Positions 9,025-18,047 are shown, counted from the stretch's first letter. The stretch: DNA of 64,000 bases from ZC4RG30 sp039932715 (GCA_039932715.1 JBDTPN010000005.1:1-64000); one strand, 5' to 3'. Numbers and translations: made by a program. Notes: a model not told the origin generated them from the letters alone.

Positions 9025-10398
9025 TTACGCGAATCGGGCGAGCCGCTGCCGTGCAGTGCCCTGGGGCATTGCGCGCAGCAGCGGTCCCAGCTCGGGACCT
9101 GCCAGTCGGCCGGTCAGCGCGGCGCGCAGGGGCTTGAACAGTGCCGGGCCACGCAGCCCGGTGGCCGCTTTTGCCGCAGCGCTGATGGCGGCGAAGTCGT
9201 TGCCCTCAGCCGCTGCGGCCGCAGCGGCAAACAGGTTCTTGTCAGCGGCAGCAACCACGACTGCGGCCTCTTCATCCATCGCGGGCTGCATCCCGAACAC
9301 CACCTGCACCCAGGGCAGCACATCGTCGGGCTGCACCACGTTTTGCAGCAGCGCAGTAATGAAATTATCGCGCTGAGCGGGCGTCAGATCGGCCGGCAGG
9401 CGCGTGCCCAGCCACTGCGCGGCGCGAGGAGTATCGAGCTTGTGTACGGCCTCACGCTGCCAGCCCAGCAGCTGCGACATCTGGAAATGTGCCGGCGAGC
9501 GCTGCAGGTGCGAGGTGTCGAACAGGCCGGCCATCTGCTCCAGCGACAGCAATCCTTCAGCCGCAGTGGAATGCCCCAGCCGGTACAGGTGGTTGGCGAT
9601 GGCCTCAGGCAGGATTCCCTGCTCACGCAGCGCGCGCAGGCCCACGGCACCATTGCGCTTGGACAGGGGCGCGCCATCATCACCGGTGATCAGTGCCAGG
9701 TGGCCATATTGCGGAGCCGGCAGCTGCAGGGCGCGCAGTATCAACAACTGTCGCGGCGTATTGGCCAGGTGATCGTCACCGCGCAGCACCTGGGTCACGC
9801 CACTGAGGGCATCATCCACCGCGTTGGTGAAAAAAAACGACGCCGAACCATCGGCGCGCCGCAGCACGAAGTCACCGATATCGGCGCAGTTGAAATGCCG
9901 TGGGCCATGCACCATGTCGGTGAATTCCACGGCCCCGCTTTCAGGCACGGCGAATCGCAGTGACGCGGATTCTCCTCGGGCCACACGCGCGTTGCGCTCA
10001 TCAATCGACAGGTTGCGACAGCGTCCCGAATAGCGTGGCGGCAGGCTTGAGGCCACTCGCGCTGCCCGCGCCAGCTCCAGTTCCCGCGCGCCACAGAAAC
10101 ACGGATAGGCCGCGCCCAGCCCTTCGAGTTTTGCCAGCAGTGCGTTATAGATATCACCGCGCTGCGACTGGTGCAGCGGCTCGGCATCCCACTCAAGGCC
10201 CATCCAGCGCAGATCCTCCTGCAGTTGCAGCGTGTGCTGGGTCAGGCTGCGCGCGGCATCTGTGTCCTCGATGCGCAGCAGGAATGCACCTTTGCCGCGG
10301 CGTGCCAGCAGCGCATTGAACAGCGCAGTGCGCGCGTTGCCCAGGTGCAGCTCGCCGGTGGGGCTGGGCGCGAATCGTGTAATAGTGACGGACGACAT
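9025..10398 (-). CDS. gltX: Glutamyl-tRNA synthetase family protein, full length
   Basis: This class Ic synthetase charges tRNA-Glu. The 457-residue protein begins MSSVTITRFAPSPTG, with HLGN in place of HIGH, a zinc-type CxC...YxxxC segment (CFC and YSGRC), and the KMSKS counterpart LSKRNG near residue 240. A full C-terminal anticodon-binding region is present, so it is not the short Glu-Q-RS paralogue. An upstream in-frame extension of 25 residues overlaps lpxH and is rejected. In Pseudomonas the gene next to cysS is glnS, so substrate range (discriminating or not) deserves a check. Confidence 0.93.
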   Translation of the reverse strand: MSSVTITRFAPSPTGELHLGNARTALFNALLARRGKGAFLLRIEDTDAARSLTQHTLQLQEDLRWMGLEWDAEPLHQSQRGDIYNALLAKLEGLGAAYPCFCGARELELARAARVASSLPPRYSGRCRNLSIDERNARVARGESASLRFAVPESGAVEFTDMVHGPRHFNCADIGDFVLRRADGSASFFFTNAVDDALSGVTQVLRGDDHLANTPRQLLILRALQLPAPQYGHLALITGDDGAPLSKRNGAVGLRALREQGILPEAIANHLYRLGHSTAAEGLLSLEQMAGLFDTSHLQRSPAHFQMSQLLGWQREAVHKLDTPRAAQWLGTRLPADLTPAQRDNFITALLQNVVQPDDVLPWVQVVFGMQPAMDEEAAVVVAAADKNLFAAAAAAAEGNDFAAISAAAKAATGLRGPALFKPLRAALTGRLAGPELGPLLRAMPQGTARQRLARFA

Positions 10399-10418
10399 GC
10401 CTACAATATAAGCCAACG

Positions 10419-11228
10419 ATGCGTTCCGACCGCTACCTGTTTGTCTCTGACCTGCACCTGGATGCCAGCGCACCCGAGGGCATCGCCCAGTTCATTGAAT
10501 TCCTCGACGGCGAGGCGCGCGACGCGGCCGCGCTTTACATCCTTGGCGATCTTTTCGAAGCATGGGTGGGTGACGATGATCCGGAACCGGCGCGCAACAC
10601 CGTGTGCAATGCCCTGCGTCGCTATACGGATTCGGGCGCGCCATGCTTCGTCCTGCGTGGCAATCGCGACTTCCTGCTGGGCCCGGGTTTCGAACAGCGC
10701 ACGGGCTGCCGATTGCTGCCAGATCCGGTGCTACTGGAACGCGGCACTTTGCGTATTTTCGTTTCGCACGGCGACCCGCTGTGCACTGCGGATTATTCGT
10801 ACCAGGAATTCCGCAGCATGGTGCGCAATCCCGAGTGGCAGTCACGTTACCTGCAATTGCCCATGGCCACGCGGCGCGCGCTGGCCGAGACCGCGCGGCG
10901 CGGCAGCAAGGCCCACACCCAACGCCAGCAGGCGCAGATCATGGACGTGCATCCGCACGCGGTGGCCGAAGCCTTCAGGATCAGCGGCACCACGATGATG
11001 ATTCACGGCCACACGCACCGGCCGGCGGTGCATACCGAACAGACCGCGGCGGGCAGCGCGCTGCGTATCGTGTTGGGAGACTGGTATGGCAATGGCAGCT
11101 ACCTGGCACTGAGCCCGGATGGGTATTACGAAATCATCGCGCTGCCACATCGCCAATCAGGCCCGCACGCCGTTGGCGCGCCAACACCGGATCAACCGTC
11201 AACGTCGACTCCAGCAACTGGCGCGTGA
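10419..11228 (+). CDS. lpxH: UDP-2,3-diacylglucosamine diphosphatase LpxH
   Basis: LpxH cleaves UDP-2,3-diacylglucosamine to lipid X in lipid A synthesis at the inner membrane. The 269-residue calcineurin-like phosphoesterase shows metal ligands in SDLHL (D10, H12), GDLFE (D43), GNRD and HGD, and a final HGHTHRP motif. It is about 29 residues longer than E. coli LpxH (240); the extra Pro/Thr-rich tail overlaps the convergent oppF gene by 95 bases. Its ATG is 20 bases from the divergent gltX start, with no clear ribosome site. Confidence 0.96.
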   Translation: MRSDRYLFVSDLHLDASAPEGIAQFIEFLDGEARDAAALYILGDLFEAWVGDDDPEPARNTVCNALRRYTDSGAPCFVLRGNRDFLLGPGFEQRTGCRLLPDPVLLERGTLRIFVSHGDPLCTADYSYQEFRSMVRNPEWQSRYLQLPMATRRALAETARRGSKAHTQRQQAQIMDVHPHAVAEAFRISGTTMMIHGHTHRPAVHTEQTAAGSALRIVLGDWYGNGSYLALSPDGYYEIIALPHRQSGPHAVGAPTPDQPSTSTPATGA

Positions 11229-11982
11229 ACGCATGCTGCGGTCGCGTGAGCACCTCTTGGGTGGTGCCTCGCTCGACCACCTGGCCACGATGCAGTACCA
11301 GGGTGTTTTCGCAAACGTAGCGGGCAGCGGACAGATCGTGGGTGATGAACAGCAGCGACAGGCCACGCGTGCGTCGCAACTGCACCAGCAGGTCGAGGAT
11401 CTGTGCGCGCAGGCTGGCGTCCAGCGCCGACACCGGCTCGTCGCAGATCAACACGGCCGGATTGCCGATCAGGGCGCGGGCAATGGCCACGCGCTGGGCC
11501 TGCCCGCCGGAAAGCCGCTGCGAGCGACGCTTCATCAATGCAGGGTCCAGACCCACAGCTATCAATTGCTGCACCACCCGTTCGTGGGCCGCGGTTTTTT
11601 CCGGCGCGTCGCGCTGCGCCTGCAGCGGCTCGGCGACCACCTGCTCCACGGTCATGGTGGGATCCAGCGAGGCCAACGGATCCTGGAACACCATCTGCAT
11701 GCTGCGGCGACGTTCGCGCAGTTCAGATGGCGACAGGATGGCCAGGTCCACGCCCTCCACCAGCACCTGCCCGCTTTGCGGCTTGTGCAGGCGGAACAAC
11801 GAGCGCACCAGCGTGGACTTGCCACTTCCGGATTCACCGACAATGGCCAGCGCCTCGCCCCGGGCCAGCGCAAAACTCACCGCATCCAGCGCCAGCAGGT
11901 AACTCGCGCGCGCGAACAGGCTGCTGCGCCGCAGGTGGCGTACTGAAAGGTCGCGCACCTCGAGCACGGGAGGCAGGGTCAT
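11134..11982 (-). CDS. oppF: Oligopeptide ABC transporter ATP-binding protein (OppF-type)
   Basis: This is the second ATPase of a peptide importer. It has Walker A GESGSGKST near residue 48, signature LSGGQAQRVAIARAL and Walker B LICDEPVSALD. At 282 residues it is shorter than E. coli OppF (334), with a reduced C-terminal peptide-transporter region. It overlaps oppD by 4 bases (ATGA). Its 3' end overlaps the end of lpxH on the opposite strand. Substrate within the Opp/Dpp family cannot be fixed from sequence. Confidence 0.9.
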   Translation of the reverse strand: MTLPPVLEVRDLSVRHLRRSSLFARASYLLALDAVSFALARGEALAIVGESGSGKSTLVRSLFRLHKPQSGQVLVEGVDLAILSPSELRERRRSMQMVFQDPLASLDPTMTVEQVVAEPLQAQRDAPEKTAAHERVVQQLIAVGLDPALMKRRSQRLSGGQAQRVAIARALIGNPAVLICDEPVSALDASLRAQILDLLVQLRRTRGLSLLFITHDLSAARYVCENTLVLHRGQVVERGTTQEVLTRPQHAFTRQLLESTLTVDPVLARQRRAGLIGDVAAR

Positions 11983-12791
11983 GAGTCCAGCTCGGCAGGT
12001 GGACGTTCAAGTTGGCGCACCGCTTGCAGAAGCTGCGCCCCGTAGGCACTGCTGGGCGCGGTCAGCAACTGCAGTGCACTGCCCTGCTCCACCACCTGGC
12101 CGTCCTTGAGTATCACAGCGCGGTCCGCAGTGCGCGCCACTACGCCCAGGTCATGGGTCACCAGCAGTATGGACATGCCCAGGCGTTCCCGAAGTTCGAG
12201 CAACAGGTCCAGCACCACGGCCTGGGTGGTGACATCCAGCGCCGTAGTGGGTTCGTCTGCCAGCAGCAGATCCGGCTCCGAAAGTATGGCCATGGCCAGC
12301 ATGGCGCGCTGGCGCATGCCACCCGATAATTCATGCGGGTACTGGCGAAGTACCTGTTCGGGGTCTGGCATGTGCACCGTGCGCAGCGCTTCCAGCGCCC
12401 TGGCCTGCGCCTGCGCGGATCCAATTTGGCGATGCGCCTGCAGGACTTCGATCAGCTGTATGCGCAAGGGCAGATAGGGATTGAGCGCCGACATGGGATC
12501 CTGGAACAGCATCGAAATGCGATCACCGCGAAGCCGGCGCAATTGCGATTCACCCATGCCGATCAGTTCCTGATCCAGGAAGCGCGCACTGCCACCGGTT
12601 TTGGATCCAGGCATTGCCAACCCCAGCAGTGACAACAGCAACTGCGATTTGCCAGAGCCCGATTCACCCACCACTGCGACGATCTCGCCGCGCTGCACGT
12701 CGAGGTTTATCGCCTGAAGCACCTGCAGGCCATCGGCACGGGTCAGCGCAAGATTGCGCAGCTGCAGCAGCAGGTCCGTTTCAGCCGGCAT
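11979..12791 (-). CDS. oppD: Oligopeptide ABC transporter ATP-binding protein (OppD-type)
   Basis: The first ATPase of the importer carries Walker A GESGSGKSQ, signature LSGGMRQRAMLAMAIL and Walker B LLADEPTTALD. It is 270 residues long against about 337 in E. coli and lacks most of the usual C-terminal extension. Its start lies inside the end of oppC (11-base overlap), implying translational coupling. Confidence 0.9.
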   Translation of the reverse strand: MPAETDLLLQLRNLALTRADGLQVLQAINLDVQRGEIVAVVGESGSGKSQLLLSLLGLAMPGSKTGGSARFLDQELIGMGESQLRRLRGDRISMLFQDPMSALNPYLPLRIQLIEVLQAHRQIGSAQAQARALEALRTVHMPDPEQVLRQYPHELSGGMRQRAMLAMAILSEPDLLLADEPTTALDVTTQAVVLDLLLELRERLGMSILLVTHDLGVVARTADRAVILKDGQVVEQGSALQLLTAPSSAYGAQLLQAVRQLERPPAELDS

Positions 12792-13581
12792 AGCGGTCCC
12801 GCAGGCGATCGCCGATACGATTGCAACAGTAGACCAGCAGGATTAACACCGTCGCGGGCATGATCAACATCAGCGGCCGTGCGCGCATCTGCGCTGCGCC
12901 ATCGGCCAGCATCACACCCAGCGACGTCAACGGTGCCTGTGCGCCCAGCCCCAGGTAACTCAGGAAGGCTTCGGTAAGGATCACCGTGGGTATGGTCAGT
13001 GTCAGATAGACGATCACTATGCCCATGAGGTTGGGCACTATGTGCCGCAACATGATGCGCGAGGGACTGACGCCGGCGATATCGGCCGCCACCACGAATT
13101 CCCGATGCCGCAGGCTGCGGGTCTGGCCGCGCACGATGCGCGCGATATCCAGCCACGAGACGGCGCCTATGGCCACGAACAGCAGCCACAGATTGCGACC
13201 GAACACCACGGTCAGCACGATGACAAAGGGCGTGAACGGCACTGAATACAGCACATCCACCAGTCGCATCATCAGGGCATCGGTGCGCCCGCCCAGATAG
13301 CCGGCAGTCACGCCCCAGCTTACGCCGATGGAGAGACTGATCAGGCTGGCCGCCAGCGCCACCAGCAGCGAGATGCGCGTGCTCCACATCAGCCGCACCA
13401 GCAGGTCGCGTCCCAACTGGTCCGTGCCGAGCAGATGACCCCCGGCCAGTGCAGGCGAGAGATTGGTCTGGTCCCATGCAGGCGTGAAGTAATCGTAGGG
13501 CGAAATCCACGGCACCAGCAATGCCGCCAGCAGCAATGCCGCAAGCATCCAGACGCTGATCCTGGGCAGCGTGTGATTCAA
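12781..13581 (-). CDS. oppC: Oligopeptide ABC transporter permease (OppC-type)
   Basis: This inner-membrane permease has an N-terminal hydrophobic segment (residues 10-26), a short periplasmic part with LLGTDQLGRD, then five further membrane helices. The EAA loop that contacts the ATPase is visible as AADIAGVSPSRIMLRHIVPN near residue 170. It is 266 residues and overlaps oppB by 4 bases. Confidence 0.92.
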   Translation of the reverse strand: MNHTLPRISVWMLAALLLAALLVPWISPYDYFTPAWDQTNLSPALAGGHLLGTDQLGRDLLVRLMWSTRISLLVALAASLISLSIGVSWGVTAGYLGGRTDALMMRLVDVLYSVPFTPFVIVLTVVFGRNLWLLFVAIGAVSWLDIARIVRGQTRSLRHREFVVAADIAGVSPSRIMLRHIVPNLMGIVIVYLTLTIPTVILTEAFLSYLGLGAQAPLTSLGVMLADGAAQMRARPLMLIMPATVLILLVYCCNRIGDRLRDRYAG

Positions 13582-14501
13582 TGCAGTCTCACTCGTGGAT
13601 CCAGCAGCGCCTGCATGACATCTGCCACCAGGTTGGCAATGATGATCAGCGCGCCATAGAGAATCGTCACTCCCATTACCATCGTGTAATCGCGATTGAA
13701 TGCGCCTTCCACGAAGGAGCGGCCGATGCCAGGCAGGCCGAAGGTGGTCTCCACCACTATTGAGCCAGTGATTGCACCGACAATGGCGGGGCCAAGAAAT
13801 GCGGCCAATGGCATCAGTGCCGGGCGCAGCGCATGCCTGAACAGGATGTCACGTGTGCCCAGTCCTTTGGCGCGCGCCGTGCGGATGTAAGGCTGCTCCA
13901 GCACGTCGATGAAGCTGGCGCGCATGATGCGCGTGACATAGGCGATGTAGGGCAAGGCAAGGGACACGACCGGCAGCACCAGGTATCTCCACGCACCACC
14001 GCCCCAATCCCCGGCGGGGAACCATTGCAGGGTCACGGCGAACACCAGGATCATCAGCGGCGCGGCCACGTACACGGGAATGGAAACCCCCACCAGCGAG
14101 ACTGCAGCCGCCACGCGATCCACCAGGCCGTTGCGTCGCCAGGCAGCCCGCGCGCCCAGTGGAATTCCAACCAGGCAGGCCAGCAACAATGCGAATCCGC
14201 CCACCTTGAGGTCGACGGGGAATCCTTCGGCGATGTACTGGTTGACACTGTTGTCCAGGTACTGGAACGACGGCCCCAGGTCGCCATGGGCCAATTGCAC
14301 AAGGTAGCGCAGGTATTGCTTTGGCAACGGCTCATCCAGATGATAGGCGTGCTCGATCTTGGCCTTCACTTCCGCGCCGATTTCCTTTTCCGCATCAAAC
14401 GGACCGCCGGGTGCAGCGCGCAGCAGCATGAATGCCAGCGTGATGATGGCCAGCATCGTGGGGATGGCGCTCAGCAAACGCGACAGCAGGAACCGCCACA
14501 T
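13578..14501 (-). CDS. oppB: Oligopeptide ABC transporter permease (OppB-type)
   Basis: The 307-residue permease has six hydrophobic segments, the typical N-terminus ending in RAAPGGPF, and an EAA loop in ARAKGLGTRDILFRHALRPA. It begins 3 bases after the oppA stop. Together with OppC it forms the membrane channel. Confidence 0.92.
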   Translation of the reverse strand: MWRFLLSRLLSAIPTMLAIITLAFMLLRAAPGGPFDAEKEIGAEVKAKIEHAYHLDEPLPKQYLRYLVQLAHGDLGPSFQYLDNSVNQYIAEGFPVDLKVGGFALLLACLVGIPLGARAAWRRNGLVDRVAAAVSLVGVSIPVYVAAPLMILVFAVTLQWFPAGDWGGGAWRYLVLPVVSLALPYIAYVTRIMRASFIDVLEQPYIRTARAKGLGTRDILFRHALRPALMPLAAFLGPAIVGAITGSIVVETTFGLPGIGRSFVEGAFNRDYTMVMGVTILYGALIIIANLVADVMQALLDPRVRLH

Positions 14502-14504
14502 GGC

Positions 14505-16148
14505 TTATTGAGTCCCCGGCATTTCAAGGTACAGGTCGCGCGACAGGTGGTTGTCCATGGGATTGTCTTCCCAGCCCCGCACAAAATCGCGGACCAGATG
14601 CCGCGTGCGGTAGTAGTAAATGGGGATGGCTACCGCATCGGCATCCAGCACTCGCTCTGCAGCATTGAACTGCGCATTGCGTTCGTCGCGACTGGCGGTG
14701 GCCATGGCGGCCTTCACATGCGCGTCATACTGCGCATTGTGGTAACGGCCATAGTTCTGCTCGCCATTCGTCAGGGGCAGTGCCATAAAAGTCTGCGGAT
14801 CCGGATAGTCGGCAATCCATGCCCACCAGAACATGCGCGGCTTGTGGATCTCGCGGTTCTGCAGATGCACTTTCCAGTCTTCGCCAGCCAGTCTCACATT
14901 GGCGCCCAGGTGCTGGCGCCACATGGCCGCCATGGCATCGAACACGAGGTTCATTTCCGGATTTCCGGAGTTGTAGTTGAACTCGACGTCCAGCGGATGC
15001 TGCGGCGAATAGCCGGCCTCGGCATAGTACTTGCGGGCCAGGGCGATGCGATCGGAATCCCTGAGGTCCGCCCATGCCGGCCTGAACGGGGGGTAACCCG
15101 GCAGTGGCGGCACAATGCCGTACGCTGCTTCGTACTGCCCCTTCATCAGGTGCTGGGTAATCATCTCGCGATCAATGGCCAGCACCATAGCGCGTCGCAA
15201 GGGCTTGCTGTCAAAGGGTGGCTTTCCAGCGTGCATGCCCAGCATGACGGTGCCGGTGTACGGGGAGATTCGCACCTGAGCTCCGAGGCTATTGCGCAGC
15301 CAGTCGAAGTCTTCCATCTGGAACCTGTCGGTCACATCAAGGTCGCCCGCCAGGAATCGCGACGTCGCAGCCGAGCTGTCGGGCAGCGCGTAGTAGGTCA
15401 CTCCCGTGAGCCGCACCGCGTCTGCATCCCAGTATCGCGGGTTTTTTTCCATCTCTATTGGCCCGTTGATGGATACGCTCTTGAGCAGGAAGGCTCCGTT
15501 GTTGACCATGACACCCGGCCGCGTCCAGCCCCTACCCTCCCGAGCAACAGTTGCTTCATGAACCGGCATCATGAAACTGGTGGTCAACATGTACTCGAGG
15601 TAAGGCGTCGGAACGTTGAGCTGCACCTGCAGGGTGTAGTCATCCAAAGCCTTGACGGCCAGGGTTTGCGGGGCGGCTTTGCCTGACATGATCTGGCTGG
15701 CGCCCACAATGGGCGCCAGCTCCTGCGCCATGGGTGCGGTCGTTGCCGGATTCACCATCCGCCGCCAGGCATAGACAAAGTCGTTTGCACTGACCTTGTC
15801 GCCATTGGACCAGAGGGCGTTGTGGCGCAGGTGAAATGTCCAGGTCAGGCCGTCAACCGAACACTCCCATTGTTGTGCGACACCGGCAATGATTTTGCCG
15901 GCCGGGTCGGTGCGCAACAGTCCTTCGAACAGATCCTGTGCGACAGTGGTGCCAGGCACATCCTGGTTCATCAAGGGGTCAAAGGTGCGCACGGCCGCCG
16001 AGAGATGGCGATTGAGGTGTTGTTGCGCAACGCGCGCCGCAATCTTCTGTGTTGTCAGTGTTCCGACCGGAGTGGAATCGCCGGAGGTGCATGCCCCCAG
16101 TAGCAGCAGCATGCAACTAAACAGCGTGCCGCGGCTGCGGAAACTCAT
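14505..16148 (-). CDS. oppA: Peptide-binding lipoprotein (OppA/MppA family)
   Basis: This is the substrate-binding protein of the importer. The 547-residue precursor has a lipoprotein signal with lipobox LLGAC (C20), so it is membrane-anchored rather than a free periplasmic protein as in E. coli. Family features include the region around FRWHxxWS-like NALWSNGDKVSANDF and WADYPDPQTF near the C-terminus. It resembles OppA and the murein-tripeptide protein MppA, so peptides, possibly cell-wall peptides, are the likely cargo. The start overlaps the miaE stop (ATGA). Confidence 0.9.
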   Translation of the reverse strand: MSFRSRGTLFSCMLLLLGACTSGDSTPVGTLTTQKIAARVAQQHLNRHLSAAVRTFDPLMNQDVPGTTVAQDLFEGLLRTDPAGKIIAGVAQQWECSVDGLTWTFHLRHNALWSNGDKVSANDFVYAWRRMVNPATTAPMAQELAPIVGASQIMSGKAAPQTLAVKALDDYTLQVQLNVPTPYLEYMLTTSFMMPVHEATVAREGRGWTRPGVMVNNGAFLLKSVSINGPIEMEKNPRYWDADAVRLTGVTYYALPDSSAATSRFLAGDLDVTDRFQMEDFDWLRNSLGAQVRISPYTGTVMLGMHAGKPPFDSKPLRRAMVLAIDREMITQHLMKGQYEAAYGIVPPLPGYPPFRPAWADLRDSDRIALARKYYAEAGYSPQHPLDVEFNYNSGNPEMNLVFDAMAAMWRQHLGANVRLAGEDWKVHLQNREIHKPRMFWWAWIADYPDPQTFMALPLTNGEQNYGRYHNAQYDAHVKAAMATASRDERNAQFNAAERVLDADAVAIPIYYYRTRHLVRDFVRGWEDNPMDNHLSRDLYLEMPGTQ

Positions 16149-16756
16149 GCTGCCATTTCCAGCGCAGGCGGGCCGGAATGAAACCGGAACTGGGCGTCAG
16201 GACTGGTTGCCAGCGTGGCCTCGCAAATCGCGAGTCGCCGCAGGTTGCGCGCAATCTCGTCGGAGTGCAGCGAAGGCTCACTCTCCGCGAAGCGTTGCGC
16301 CAGCGACAGGTAAAGCCCCTGGTGGCGCAGCTCAGCCACCGCCAGGTCCGCATAGAACGAGCCCATGGGTTGTGGCAATCGCGGCGCCAGCAGTTCGAAC
16401 CGTTCGCAGGAGCGCGCCTCGATCAAGGCGCCGCACAGCATGAGGTCCAGGCGTCGCGCCGGTTCATGTGCGCGGCACTGCGCGCGCAGTGCACCCGCGT
16501 AACGTCCGGGCGCCAGTTTGCCCGGCGCAACATTCATGCGCGCCATCAGCTTGTGCACCTGCTCGAAGTGTCGCAGCTCCTCACGGGCCAGCCGCGCCAG
16601 TGCGATGCCCAGCGCGCTATCCTCCGGATACGCAAACATCAGCGACAATGCAGTGGACGCCGCTTTCTTTTCGCAGTTGGCATGATCCACGAGCAACTCG
16701 CGCCAACGCTGCACGGCCGCATCGACCCAGCTGTCGGGAGTGGCCGCCTGCAGCAT
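16145..16756 (-). CDS. miaE: tRNA-(ms2io6A) hydroxylase MiaE
   Basis: MiaE is a ferritin-like diiron monooxygenase that hydroxylates the isopentenyl group of ms2i6A37 in tRNA. The 203-residue protein shows the two half-sites E29 / E60-x2-H63 and E113 / E142-x2-H145. Its substrate needs MiaA and MiaB, which must be encoded elsewhere. The start codon overlaps the stop of the upstream kinase gene and its stop overlaps oppA, so it is locked into the purF-kinase-miaE-opp run. Confidence 0.9.
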   Translation of the reverse strand: MLQAATPDSWVDAAVQRWRELLVDHANCEKKAASTALSLMFAYPEDSALGIALARLAREELRHFEQVHKLMARMNVAPGKLAPGRYAGALRAQCRAHEPARRLDLMLCGALIEARSCERFELLAPRLPQPMGSFYADLAVAELRHQGLYLSLAQRFAESEPSLHSDEIARNLRRLAICEATLATSPDAQFRFHSGPPALEMAA

Positions 16757-18003
16757 CAGGCTGCAGTCCTGGCCCGCAAAGCCGCCGAATGCAGCGCCGC
16801 CTCGGCCTCTACCGCAGTGGTGTAGCGGCCGCCGGGCTGCTTGGCCAGCAATGCGTCCACGTATTCCTGCAAGTGTGCTGTCGCCTCGGGTAGCCGCGGA
16901 ATCGGCTGGTTACGATGCTTGTAGATGATGGCCATGGGATTGGGATCAGTGAACGGCTTTTCTCCCGTCAGCATTTCATACAGGATCACACCCAGGCTGT
17001 AGAGATCGCTGCGCTCATCCACAGTTTCGCCATGCCCCTGTTCGGGACTCATGTAATGCGGCGTGCCGAAGATCATGCCCGGATCAGTGATATCCATGGC
17101 CAGCGCAGCGTGCTTGGCGAGGCCGAAGTCGGTCAGTGCAATGCGATCCTGCGAGCGCATCAGCACGTTGCCAGGCTTGAGGTCGCGATGCAGCGTTCCG
17201 GCGTCATGCAGTGCAGCCAGCGCGCCGGCCACCTGCGCTGCCAGATCCAGTGATTCGGCCTGTGTGACTCCGGCGCGGATGCGGCGGCGCAGGTCGCCTT
17301 CGGGAAAATATTCCATGGCCAGGTAGGCATGGTCATCCGCCACGCCCAGTTCATGGCAGCGCACGATACTGGGGTGACGCAGGCGATGGGCAATCTCGTA
17401 TTCCTGCAGGAATCGCTCGAAGGATTGATCCACGCCCGAATCGTCGTGCACCGATGGGGTGACCTTGATGACCATCATCGCACCGGCCTTGGCACTCTCG
17501 GCCAGGTACAGCTGCGCGGTGGAGCCCCCGGCCAGACGCCGCACGCAGCGATAGCCGGGAATGCGCACGGCACCGAATCGCCGCGACTGCTCCGCCTCGG
17601 GGGACACGCGCCAGTCGGCCTGCGCACGCTGGTGCATGCGCGCCGCCTCGGCCAGCACCTCGATCAAGGTGCGATGAAGGAAGTTGGGCTTGGACAGGAC
17701 ACTGAAGGCACCGAGGATGCGCGCACGGCGCGCCACGTCGCCGCCGTCGTCGCTGCAGAAGAACACCACGGGAGCAAAACCGCGACGGGATCCAAGGCTT
17801 TCGAGCCAGGCCAACCCCTGCCCGCCTAGCCATTGCTCGTCCAGCAGCACCACATCGTAGCCCTGCGCCAGGAACTCCGGCGGCATCTGCCCGGCCTCGC
17901 GACCGGAACGGATTACCACATCGGCATCGGGCCATTCACAGGTGACGTGGTGGCGGATCAGCGCGCGATATCGTGGATCCTGGACAATCAGCAGCAAACG
18001 CAT
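16756..18003 (-). CDS. Response-regulator receiver domain fused to Ser/Thr protein kinase
   Basis: The 415-residue protein joins an N-terminal receiver-like domain (residues 1-120; candidate phospho-acceptor D55, S84 and K105 retained, first acidic pair reduced to D9) to a eukaryotic-type kinase (about 148-405). The kinase has a glycine loop (LAGGSTAQLY), K180 in MVIK, catalytic HRDLKPGNV, DFG and the APE-region GTPHYMSPEQ, so it looks active. There is no membrane segment. It lies 44 bases after purF and is coupled to miaE. I infer a phosphorelay-gated kinase; no substrate, histidine kinase partner or PP2C phosphatase is visible here. Confidence 0.85.
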   Translation of the reverse strand: MRLLLIVQDPRYRALIRHHVTCEWPDADVVIRSGREAGQMPPEFLAQGYDVVLLDEQWLGGQGLAWLESLGSRRGFAPVVFFCSDDGGDVARRARILGAFSVLSKPNFLHRTLIEVLAEAARMHQRAQADWRVSPEAEQSRRFGAVRIPGYRCVRRLAGGSTAQLYLAESAKAGAMMVIKVTPSVHDDSGVDQSFERFLQEYEIAHRLRHPSIVRCHELGVADDHAYLAMEYFPEGDLRRRIRAGVTQAESLDLAAQVAGALAALHDAGTLHRDLKPGNVLMRSQDRIALTDFGLAKHAALAMDITDPGMIFGTPHYMSPEQGHGETVDERSDLYSLGVILYEMLTGEKPFTDPNPMAIIYKHRNQPIPRLPEATAHLQEYVDALLAKQPGGRYTTAVEAEAALHSAALRARTAA

Positions 18004-18047
18004 GGTCAGTCGCCAGATAATCCCAGGACAAGCCTGGGCGCAGCCAT

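Noticed and set aside
10399..10473. Upstream start for gltX
   Set aside because: It would extend into lpxH on the other strand, and the class I synthetase fold begins only at MSSVTITRF.
13833..15686. Long plus-strand reading frame (617 codons) opposite oppB/oppA
   Set aside because: His/Gln/Arg-rich translation with no fold-like pattern, and it covers two well-supported genes on the other strand.
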